DNA of 5,391 nucleotides, from assembly GCA_036123635.1 (NCBI GenBank), contig JAZADL010000164.1:1-5391 (forward strand), given 5' to 3'. Source of the DNA: UBA9410 sp036123635 (lineage in GTDB: Bacteria; Actinomycetota; Acidimicrobiia; Acidimicrobiales; MedAcidi-G1). The notes under the pieces are model-generated. The model was not told the origin of the DNA, ran no database searches, and saw only the letters and a program-made list of their open reading frames with translations. Each line of letters opens with the position of its first letter. Position 1 is the stretch's first letter. The position numbers and the translations under genes were made by a program. Below, in pieces: positions 1 through 5,391 of the stretch.

Positions 1-205
1 TTACCTTCGCTGCGTGGTCCTCGTCCCGACAGTTGACGACCACATCGTTGATCAGGCGGTCCCCGCGCACGTCAAAGCCACCCATGGAGACGATGTTGGC
101 GCCGGCTTCACCGATCGCCGTGGCTAACCGGCCCAGAGTGTTGGGCACGTTGTCCAGCGCCACCTCCATGTGGATGGAGTAGGCCGCGGTGGGAAGGAAG
201 GGCAC
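1..205 (-). CDS. N-terminal ACT domain of a probable NAD-dependent malic enzyme (partial, runs off left edge)
   Basis: This is the first 68 codons of a gene that continues beyond base 1. I translated it by hand; it begins MPFLPTAAYSIHMEVAL if the GTG at 205-203 is the start. The first in-frame stop upstream is a TAG only three codons before that GTG, so no longer start exists in this frame. From about residue 9 the protein reads as an ACT domain: a YSIHMEV strand, then NVPNTLGRLATAIGEAGANI (turn and helix), then a strand ending in INDVVVNCRDEDHAAKV. This order, with AIGEAG followed by a DVVVN and DEDHA ending, resembles the ACT domain placed before the catalytic part of many bacterial NAD-dependent malic enzymes, which decarboxylate malate to pyruvate in the cytosol. 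The catalytic domain is outside the window, so the enzyme assignment is inferred. Another ACT-domain regulator or enzyme is possible. The ribosome binding site before the GTG is weak. Confidence 0.7.
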   Translation of the reverse strand, partial: MPFLPTAAYSIHMEVALDNVPNTLGRLATAIGEAGANIVSMGGFDVRGDRLINDVVVNCRDEDHAAKV

Positions 206-220
206 CGCCCGAGCCTACGA

Positions 221-237
221 GTGGCCCCGTCGGCCAC
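221..237 (-). repeat. Short inverted repeat (hairpin) upstream of the ACT-domain gene
   Basis: The minus strand reads GTGGCC, a five-base loop GACGG, then GGCCAC. The stem is six perfect pairs and can gain one G-U pair outside. It ends 15 bases before the proposed GTG start and lies just after a GGAGG at 241-237. No T-tract follows, so it does not look like a Rho-independent terminator. It could affect translation initiation, or be chance in GC-rich DNA. Confidence 0.35.
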
Positions 238-247
238 CTCCATCGGA

Positions 248-252
248 CTCCT
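248..252 (-). promoter_or_regulatory. Shine-Dalgarno-like AGGAG in the leader
   Basis: The minus strand has AGGAG, then TCCG, then ATG at 243-241. This spacing is near ideal for initiation and is better than the site before any other start in the window. The ATG opens a 39-codon frame ending with TAG at 126-124, and that frame is not the ACT-domain frame. It could therefore start a short leader peptide, be fortuitous, or indicate that a base is missing or extra between 206 and 240. Confidence 0.3.
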
Positions 253-294
253 AGATGGGCCTGGTGCGGTGTAGCGAAGGCGATGCTGGGTGGG

Positions 295-867
295 TCAGGG
301 GCCCTCGTAAGGAAAGCCCAGATCGGGCGCGGTAACCAACGGCACGAAGGCGATGCCCGCCTCGGTAGCCGCAGCCGCGCATGTCCCACCCCTATCGACC
401 ACTGGGAGGATGACCACCGGATCGGCACCTAGTTCTCTTATCACCGACGCAGCCTCCAAGGCCGAGGTTCCTCGGGTCACCGTGTCCTCGCAAACCACCA
501 CCCGATCACCGGGATGCAGAGCACCGGCCAAGCGGCCCTCTACCCCATGGTCCTTGGATTCCTTACGAATGCTGAACGACCGCAAGTTCCGTCCCCGGGT
601 GGCAGCCACGGCGGCGATTCCGAAGGCCACCGGGTCAGCCCCGGCAGCTAACCCACCGATGGCTGTGACCGGACCGCCGTTTGCCTCTAGTTCTTCGAGG
701 GCCTCCAACGCTGCAGCAGCCACCAGCAGGATGCCGTCGGCCCGACACACCGTCTGCTTGGAATCACAGAACCACGTGCTAGTCCGGCCTGACTTCAGGG
801 TGAACTCCCCGGTCCGGATGGAGTGTTCCAGAAGATGGGCTACTAGGGCCTCGCGTGTCGCCGTCAT
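295..867 (-). CDS. pyrE: Orotate phosphoribosyltransferase
   Basis: This cytosolic enzyme transfers the phosphoribosyl group of PRPP to orotate, giving orotidine 5'-monophosphate, the fifth step of de novo pyrimidine synthesis. The 190-residue product has a usual length for the family. Near the N-terminus, residues 21-30 (EFTLKSGRTS) match the FTLxSGR signature of the PyrE family. Residues 70-82 (IGGLAAGADPVAF) match the second conserved loop. Residues 101-108 (RKESKDHG) carry the flexible-loop Arg, two Lys and His used in catalysis. Residues 123-135 form the PRPP loop, with acidic E127 and D128, but read EDTVTRGTS where EDVVTTGGS or DDVITAGTA is more usual. The ATG at 867-865 overlaps the purM stop in an ATGA junction, with a modest GAGAG seven to three bases upstream. 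The gene thus belongs to the purine operon, although it serves pyrimidine synthesis. A different orotate-like phosphoribosyltransferase is a minor alternative. Confidence 0.93.
   Translation of the reverse strand: MTATREALVAHLLEHSIRTGEFTLKSGRTSTWFCDSKQTVCRADGILLVAAAALEALEELEANGGPVTAIGGLAAGADPVAFGIAAVAATRGRNLRSFSIRKESKDHGVEGRLAGALHPGDRVVVCEDTVTRGTSALEAASVIRELGADPVVILPVVDRGGTCAAAATEAGIAFVPLVTAPDLGFPYEGP
864..867 (-). other. ATGA stop/start overlap, purM to pyrE
   Basis: The purM stop TGA (866-864) and the pyrE start ATG (867-865) share bases in an ATGA. Such four-base overlaps usually mean that a terminating ribosome can reinitiate on the next gene. This places pyrE on the same message as purM. 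Confidence 0.85.
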
Positions 868-1931
868 GCTCTCATCATCCCCCGGTATGCCACCGTGCCC
901 GATCCAGACACCAATTCGCCGACTACCCAGGCCGACCGGTTATGGGCAGCCAACGTGGCCACCACGTCGTCGACCCCAGAGGCTGGTACGGCCAACACCA
1001 TCCCCACACCCATGTTGAACACCCGGGCCATCTCGTCGTCGTCCACGCCGCCCATGGCTTGAAGTTCACGGAAAATCTGCGGGACCTCCCATGTCGTGCG
1101 ATCGACCACGGCGTCCACCGCGTCGCCCAGCACCCGGGGGAGATTGCCAGGAAGGCCCCCGCCGGTCACGTGGGCCACAGCGTGGACTTCGTGGGCGGCC
1201 AGGGCGGCGACCACCGCCGGGGCGTAAATGACACTGGGAGCGAGAAGCTCGTCAGCCAGCGTTCGGTCGGCCCCCTCCCAGGCTAAATCGTCCAGTGACC
1301 GCCCGGCCACGTCGAACACCAAGCGGCGGGCCAGAGAAAAGCCGTTGGATCGAAGGTTCGGGCTGTCTAGAGCAACCAGCAGGTCCCCGGCCATAACGGT
1401 CGAGCCATCGAGAAGCCGCCCACGTTCCACCGCCCCCACGGCGAAGCCGACGAGGTCAAACTGGTCAGCGGCCATCACTCCCGGGTGTTCGGCCATTTCA
1501 CCTCCGATCAGTGCGCAGCCGGCTTCCGCGCATCCAGCGGCAATCCCCGCTACCAGGCATTCCACAGCTTCCGGATCCAGATGTCCGATGGCCAGGTAGT
1601 CGAGGAAGAACAGTGGCGTAGCTCCGGCACACACCAGATCGTCAACGCACATGGCCACCAGGTCCCGCCCGATGGTGTCCAAGCGACCGGTTAGCCGGGC
1701 GATCTCGGCCTTGGTCCCCACCCCGTCGGTAGCCGATACCAACAGAGGATCTCGAAACCCGGCCGCCGACGGATCAAAGAGACCGCCGAAGCCTCCGATG
1801 TCACCTACCACCCCGGGCCGACGGGTAGACCGGACCAGCGGGCCGATTCGCCGAACGGCCTCGGCGCCAGCATCTATATCCACCCCGGCCTCCCGGTAGT
1901 TCCTGCCTGGGCCCCCGGCCACGACCCTCAA
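864..1931 (-). CDS. purM: Phosphoribosylformylglycinamidine cyclo-ligase (AIR synthetase)
   Basis: PurM closes the imidazole ring: it uses ATP to turn FGAM into AIR, the fifth step of de novo purine synthesis, as a cytosolic dimer. The 355-residue product has the family's normal length and motifs in order: NYREAGVDIDAG near residues 11-22, the ATP-binding TDGVGTK at 68-74, LVAMCVDDLVCAGATPLFF at 91-109, IGGEMAEHPG at 142-151, LRSNGFSL at 193-200, HVTGGGLPGNLPR at 254-266 and FNMGVGMV at 305-312. No truncation or frameshift is visible. The start taken here is TTG at 1931-1929, which makes a TTGA overlap with the purF stop. A GTG three codons later (1922-1920) is a possible alternative and would leave the conserved region untouched. 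The substrate FGAM comes from the product of purL, two genes upstream in the same operon. Confidence 0.97.
   Translation of the reverse strand: MRVVAGGPGRNYREAGVDIDAGAEAVRRIGPLVRSTRRPGVVGDIGGFGGLFDPSAAGFRDPLLVSATDGVGTKAEIARLTGRLDTIGRDLVAMCVDDLVCAGATPLFFLDYLAIGHLDPEAVECLVAGIAAGCAEAGCALIGGEMAEHPGVMAADQFDLVGFAVGAVERGRLLDGSTVMAGDLLVALDSPNLRSNGFSLARRLVFDVAGRSLDDLAWEGADRTLADELLAPSVIYAPAVVAALAAHEVHAVAHVTGGGLPGNLPRVLGDAVDAVVDRTTWEVPQIFRELQAMGGVDDDEMARVFNMGVGMVLAVPASGVDDVVATLAAHNRSAWVVGELVSGSGTVAYRGMMRA
1928..1931 (-). other. TTGA stop/start overlap, purF to purM
   Basis: The purF stop TGA (1930-1928) overlaps a TTG (1931-1929) that is in frame with purM. The minus strand has GGACGGGA just before it, a weak ribosome binding site. 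The geometry is the same as at the two neighbouring junctions, which supports TTG as the purM start and coupled translation. The GTG at 1922-1920 remains possible. Confidence 0.65.
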
Positions 1932-3490
1932 TCCCGTCCGAACAGCCGACCAGCGGCTTGGGTGGGCAACTCGTTGTCCTCGTCAGTGGAGTGCACCGGC
2001 ATTGACCGTTCTGGAGGTGGGCCATCCCCCGCTTCCAGCACCCCCTTGGACAGGTTCACCGGGATCTCGACGGGGTATGTCCCAGTCAGGCAGGCATCGC
2101 AGAACCCAGCGCCAACGGCCCCCGTAGCCTCCAGGAGGTGATCCAAGGTGAGATAGGTGAGGCTGTCCACCTCGAGATACTCCCGAATCTCGTCCACAGT
2201 GAGGTTGGCGGCCAGTAGTTCGCTACGAGCGCCGGTATCCATGCCGTAGAAGCAAGGCCACCGGTATGGCGGCGACGAGACCCGTAGGTGGACCTCACCG
2301 GCTCCAGCATCTCTCAACATGCGCACCATGGCTCGAGTAGTGGTACCCCGCACGATTGAGTCATCGACCACCACCAGTCGCTGGTCCTCGATGTTGTCCC
2401 GCAGCGGGTTCAACTTCATCCGCACCGCCGCCGACCGAAGGGCCTGAGTGGGGGCGATGAAGGTCCGTCCGATGTACCGGTTCTTGACTAGGCCCTGACC
2501 GTAGGGGATCCCACTGGCCCGGGCGTAGCCCTCGGCGGCCGGGATCCCGGATTCCGGTACGCCCATCACCAGATCGGCCTCCACTGGAGCGTGGTTGGCC
2601 AGCATCTCGCCCATCCGTACCCGGGCATGGTGGACGCTCTGCCCATACAGGACGCTGTCCGGACGGGCGAAGTAAATGAACTCGAACAAGCAGAGCCGGG
2701 GGTCCACGTCCTCGTCAGCAAACGGCCGGAACGACCGACACCCGGTGTCGTCGATCACCACCACCTCACCGGGATCTAGTTCCCGAACCATGTGGGCCCC
2801 GATCACGTCCAGAGCCGGTGACTCGGAGGCCAGTACCCACCCACCGTCCAGACGGCCGAGGCAGAGGGGCCGGAAGCCGTTCGGGTCCCGGACGCCAATA
2901 ACCCGATCGTGGTCGGCCAGCACGAGCGAGAACGCACCGTGGAGACGCGGTAACACCTCGGTCAGCGCCTCGTCGAACGCCTTTCCCGGATCCATGTCGC
3001 CCCGGCCGACCAACTCCATGGCCAGCATCTCGGCTACTAGGTCACTATCCGACGTCACGGTGCCGGGGAGCATCCCGTACTCGGCAGCCAACTCCTCGAC
3101 GTTGACAAGGTTGCCGTTGTGGCCGAGCGCGAACTCGACGTGGTCGACGCCCCGGTAAACCGGCTGAGCGTTTCGCCACGTACTCGAACCGGTCGTCGAG
3201 TAGCGGGTCTGCCCGATAGCCAAACCCCCAGTCAGGGTGGCCAGCGTCCGGTCGTCGAAGGCGTTGGACACCAGACCCATGTCCTTCACCACCGTCAGGG
3301 ATTCACCGTCACTGACCGCCATCCCAGCTGACTCCTGTCCCCGGTGCTGGAGGGCGTAGAGGCCCAAGTAGGTCAGGTGGGCCACAGGTAGGCCCGGGGC
3401 GAAGACGCCGAAAACCCCACACGCCTCTTTCGGGGTGTCGTCGTCGGAGTAAGCACCGTCAATATCGGGTGTAGTCGCCGGTCGCTTCAT
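1928..3490 (-). CDS. purF: Amidophosphoribosyltransferase (glutamine PRPP amidotransferase), Fe-S type
   Basis: PurF makes phosphoribosylamine from PRPP and glutamine, the committed first step of purine synthesis. The 520-residue product has two domains. The N-terminal Ntn glutaminase domain has its nucleophile at C24 (EACGVFG), with QHRGQESAG at 48-56, GQTRYSTTGSS at 93-103 and HNGN at 124-127. The C-terminal phosphoribosyltransferase domain has the PRPP loop VVVDDSIVRGTTT at 373-385. In the Bacillus subtilis enzyme a propeptide is cleaved off to expose the Cys and four cysteines bind a 4Fe-4S cluster. Here C24 follows a 23-residue acidic leader, and the four cluster cysteines appear to be C267 (RLCLFEF), C413 (WPCFYGMD), C464 and C467 (FCDACLTG). 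I therefore infer a processed Fe-S enzyme. End-product inhibition by purine nucleotides is known for the family. After the Fe-S region a tail of about 35 mostly polar residues ends the protein. The ATG overlaps the purL stop and has no good ribosome binding site of its own. Confidence 0.97.
   Translation of the reverse strand: MKRPATTPDIDGAYSDDDTPKEACGVFGVFAPGLPVAHLTYLGLYALQHRGQESAGMAVSDGESLTVVKDMGLVSNAFDDRTLATLTGGLAIGQTRYSTTGSSTWRNAQPVYRGVDHVEFALGHNGNLVNVEELAAEYGMLPGTVTSDSDLVAEMLAMELVGRGDMDPGKAFDEALTEVLPRLHGAFSLVLADHDRVIGVRDPNGFRPLCLGRLDGGWVLASESPALDVIGAHMVRELDPGEVVVIDDTGCRSFRPFADEDVDPRLCLFEFIYFARPDSVLYGQSVHHARVRMGEMLANHAPVEADLVMGVPESGIPAAEGYARASGIPYGQGLVKNRYIGRTFIAPTQALRSAAVRMKLNPLRDNIEDQRLVVVDDSIVRGTTTRAMVRMLRDAGAGEVHLRVSSPPYRWPCFYGMDTGARSELLAANLTVDEIREYLEVDSLTYLTLDHLLEATGAVGAGFCDACLTGTYPVEIPVNLSKGVLEAGDGPPPERSMPVHSTDEDNELPTQAAGRLFGRD
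3487..3490 (-). other. ATGA stop/start overlap, purL to purF
   Basis: The purL stop TGA (3489-3487) and the purF start ATG (3490-3488) share an ATGA. The bases just upstream of the ATG on the minus strand (AACTACGAACCG) contain no Shine-Dalgarno match, so purF translation probably depends on ribosomes finishing purL. Confidence 0.85.
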
Positions 3491-5391
3491 CGGTTCGTAG
3501 TTCCGACGCCCAGTGCCTCGGGTAGTCGTCTCGTATGGGCGGCCACGACTTCGTCCACGGTGACGTCAAAAAGACCCTTGACGATGAACCGAGTCCCGGT
3601 GGCCAGACCCAAGCGGACGGTCGGGACCTCAGCGGTCTCGGCAGCGGCCAGTACCTCGGTCAGACATTCAGGATCGACGGCCACCACCACCCGGCTGGGT
3701 CCCTCACCGAACAGGGCCCGGTGGTCGGCAACCCGGGCTAGGTGGGCACCCACGCCGGACCGGACCACCATCTCAGCCACCGCCACTCCCAGCCCTCCGG
3801 CCGACACGTCATGCACGCCGTCCACCAGGTCGCCCGACACCAGGTCCCGAACCAGATTGGCCACCCGCAGATGGAGATCGGTGTCCAGAGAGGCCAGTTC
3901 ACCACCCGGCGCCCCGTGAGCGGCGCCCCACAGGGAACCGCCCAGTGAAGTGGCCTCGGGACCCAGCGCAACGAGGCGGTGGCCGTCAACCAGAGTGGCC
4001 CCTGGGGGCCGGCGCCGTAACTCATCCACCACCCCCAGTAGCCCGATGACCGGTGTGGGATCGATATCTGACCCCGCCGATTCGTTGTAGAGGCTGACGT
4101 TCCCGCCGATCACCGGCACACCAAAGGCGTTGCAGGCATCGGCCATGCCATCCACGGCCTCGGAAAGTTGCCACATCACCTCGGGGTTTTCGGGGTTGCC
4201 AAAGTTAAGGCAGTTAACGACAGCCAGCGGCCGGGCCCCCACGCAAGCCAGATTTAAAACTGACTCGGCCACCACGTGGGCTGTGCCTCTCCGGGGGTCC
4301 ACGGCGCACCAACGATGATTCCCGTCGGTGGTCAGAGCGAGACCGCGTCCCGTCTCCGCACCGGTGGTGGGATGTCGAAGTTTGAGCACCGCGGCGTCAT
4401 CGCCCGGGCCGACCACCGTGTTCAGGAAGAGTTGGTGGTCGTACTGCCGGTAGACCCAAGCTGGATCGGTCAGTAGGTCGAGGAGGTCAGCACCGGGATC
4501 GGTCGGGGTCGGAAGACCGTCAGCCGACGGGCTCGGTGACTGGCTCGGCTTGGACCGGGGACGGTCGTAGAGAGGGGCGTCTTCGTGCAGCGAGGTAGCT
4601 GGTACGTCGGCCAGCACCTTGCCGTCGAAGCCGTCCAGAATGCGCAGAGCCCCACCGTCGGTGACCTGACCGATCACAGCGGCCCGAACTTCCCACCGCT
4701 CACAGATGGTCAACACTCGGTCTAGCCCGGCGGGTTCCACGATGGCCAGCATCCTCTCCTGGGACTCGCTGGTCATGACCTCGTGGGCCTCCATACCGGG
4801 CTCCCGGCGGGGAATAGCTGATACGTCCACGTCCATGCCCACACCGCCCCGGGATGCCGTCTCGCTGGTTGCACAGGTCAGCCCGGCACCGCCTAGGTCT
4901 TGGATGCCCACCACGAGGCCCTCGTCCAGGAGCTGGAGACAGGCCTCGATGAGCCGCTTCTCTTCGTAAGGGTCGCCCACCTGGACGCTGGGCCGCTTGT
5001 CACCGTCGTCGTCTGCCGAGAAGCCGGCCGAGGCCAGCACACTTACACCGCCGATGCCGTCCCTCCCGGTGCTGGAACCCAGTACGACGGCCAGGTTGCC
5101 CACCCCGGAGGCCTGCCCAAGCACCAGGCGCTCGGTGGGTAGAACGCCTAGACAGAGCACGTTGACTAGTGGATTTCCCTGGTAGGTCTGATCGAAGACC
5201 ACCTCGCCACCCACCGTGGGCACCCCGACAGCGTTGCCGTAACCCGACACCCCGGAGACCACGCCCTCGGCGATCCACCGACTCCGGGCGTCGTCAAGCG
5301 GTCCGAAGCGGAGAGGATCCATGAGGGCGATAGGTCGGGCGCCCATAGTGAAGATGTCGCGCAGGATGCCCCCCACCCCGGTAGCCGCCCC
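3487..5391 (-). CDS. purL: Phosphoribosylformylglycinamidine synthase subunit PurL, small type (5' end missing)
   Basis: PurL is the ATP-dependent synthetase subunit that makes FGAM from FGAR, using ammonia delivered by the glutaminase PurQ with PurS as a bridge. The frame stays open to the right edge; the 634 residues present begin GAATGVGGILRDIFTMGARP, which is internal to PurL, so the GTG at 5376 is not the true start. Compared with a family length of roughly 740, about 100 N-terminal residues are missing, including the part with the conserved SEH region. Both repeated halves of the fold are visible. Counted from 5376, the first half has GYGNAVGVPTVGGEVVFD (45-62), IQDLGGAGLTCATSE (158-172) and MTSESQERML (201-210). 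The second has DDAAVL (326-331), ESVLNLACVGARPLAVVNCL (371-390), GNPENPEVMWQ (393-403), VIGGNVSLYNES (422-433) and VHDVSAGGLG (521-530). A Ser/Pro-rich linker near 272-296 joins the halves. The length rules out the large fused PurL with its own glutaminase domain, so PurS and PurQ should be encoded elsewhere, possibly just upstream. Confidence 0.96.
   Translation of the reverse strand, partial: GAATGVGGILRDIFTMGARPIALMDPLRFGPLDDARSRWIAEGVVSGVSGYGNAVGVPTVGGEVVFDQTYQGNPLVNVLCLGVLPTERLVLGQASGVGNLAVVLGSSTGRDGIGGVSVLASAGFSADDDGDKRPSVQVGDPYEEKRLIEACLQLLDEGLVVGIQDLGGAGLTCATSETASRGGVGMDVDVSAIPRREPGMEAHEVMTSESQERMLAIVEPAGLDRVLTICERWEVRAAVIGQVTDGGALRILDGFDGKVLADVPATSLHEDAPLYDRPRSKPSQSPSPSADGLPTPTDPGADLLDLLTDPAWVYRQYDHQLFLNTVVGPGDDAAVLKLRHPTTGAETGRGLALTTDGNHRWCAVDPRRGTAHVVAESVLNLACVGARPLAVVNCLNFGNPENPEVMWQLSEAVDGMADACNAFGVPVIGGNVSLYNESAGSDIDPTPVIGLLGVVDELRRRPPGATLVDGHRLVALGPEATSLGGSLWGAAHGAPGGELASLDTDLHLRVANLVRDLVSGDLVDGVHDVSAGGLGVAVAEMVVRSGVGAHLARVADHRALFGEGPSRVVVAVDPECLTEVLAAAETAEVPTVRLGLATGTRFIVKGLFDVTVDEVVAAHTRRLPEALGVGTTNR

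Larger units (their letters stand above)
206..294 (-). other. Intergenic leader between pyrE and the ACT-domain gene
   Basis: This is the only non-coding stretch of the window, 89 bases long. On the minus strand it holds a clear Shine-Dalgarno-like AGGAG (252-248), followed after four bases by an ATG (243-241), and a six-pair hairpin (237-221). I see no run of T after the hairpin in either direction, so there is no convincing intrinsic terminator. I also see no convincing -35/-10 promoter pair. The downstream gene may be read from the purine operon message or from a promoter I cannot recognise. Confidence 0.6.

Noticed and set aside
221..237. The hairpin as a Rho-independent terminator of the purine operon.
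   Set aside because: No T-run follows the stem on the minus strand, and it lies 58 bases past the pyrE stop, near the next start codon.
108..428. A 106-codon minus-strand frame covering the pyrE end, the gap and the start of the ACT-domain gene.
   Set aside because: It is out of frame with both clear protein matches and overlaps both; its Arg/Pro/His-rich translation resembles nothing known to me.
353..1018. A 221-codon open frame on the plus strand opposite pyrE and the 3' end of purM.
   Set aside because: It is the antisense shadow of two firmly identified genes, rich in Pro, Ser, Arg and Ala, with no recognisable domain. Long antisense frames are expected in GC-rich DNA.
1228..1599. Open frame on the plus strand opposite purM.
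   Set aside because: Low-complexity Ser/Ala/Pro/Arg composition typical of a GC-rich antisense shadow, with no family resemblance.
2676..3158. A 160-codon open frame on the plus strand opposite purF.
   Set aside because: It lies wholly within the conserved purF coding region, and its composition is that of an antisense shadow.
5374..5376. GTG as the start codon of purL.
   Set aside because: The frame continues upstream to the window edge with GAATG, which is conserved internal PurL sequence, so the gene simply enters from the right.
1..5391. Mobile elements, CRISPR arrays, tRNA or rRNA genes, riboswitches, phage or defence genes.
   Set aside because: I saw no terminal inverted repeats, direct repeat arrays, tRNA-like cloverleaf or related proteins; nearly every base is inside a housekeeping gene. 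GTC/CGT clusters are short Asp, Asp-Val and Val codon runs on the coding strand, not tandem repeats.

Overview
This GC-rich window, with coding frames that strongly prefer G or C in the third codon position, is a piece of ordinary biosynthetic chromosome. All supported genes are on the minus strand, so transcription runs from 5391 towards 1. In that direction the order is: purL (3' part, entering from the right edge), purF, purM, pyrE (orotate phosphoribosyltransferase), a short gap of 89 bases, and then the 5' end of a gene for a protein starting with an ACT domain. That last gene is most likely a NAD-dependent malic enzyme and runs off the left edge.

The first four genes are packed as tightly as cistrons can be. 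Each stop codon overlaps the next start by four bases: ATGA at purL/purF, TTGA at purF/purM and ATGA at purM/pyrE. This points to one polycistronic message with translational coupling. PurF makes phosphoribosylamine from PRPP (step 1 of purine synthesis), PurL makes FGAM (step 4) and PurM makes AIR (step 5). PurL here is the small type that needs PurS and PurQ as partners; neither is in the window. PyrE is the PRPP-consuming step of pyrimidine synthesis, so the operon joins the two pathways that compete for PRPP. The ACT-domain gene lies on the same strand after a gap with no convincing terminator, so read-through is possible but not shown.

The organism looks like a high-GC actinobacterium. 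The reasons are the PurM and PurF sequence style, the small PurL, the Fe-S type PurF with a propeptide, and the GTG and TTG starts. The ACT-domain malic enzyme style and the gene order make me think of the Acidimicrobiia, but this is from memory of family features and is tentative.

I found no mobile element, CRISPR array, RNA gene, phage gene or defence gene, and no sign of a new biological system. The points most worth a second look are the pyrE gene coupled to a purine operon, and the leader of the ACT-domain gene. In that leader the best ribosome binding site precedes an ATG that is out of frame with the ACT-domain protein.
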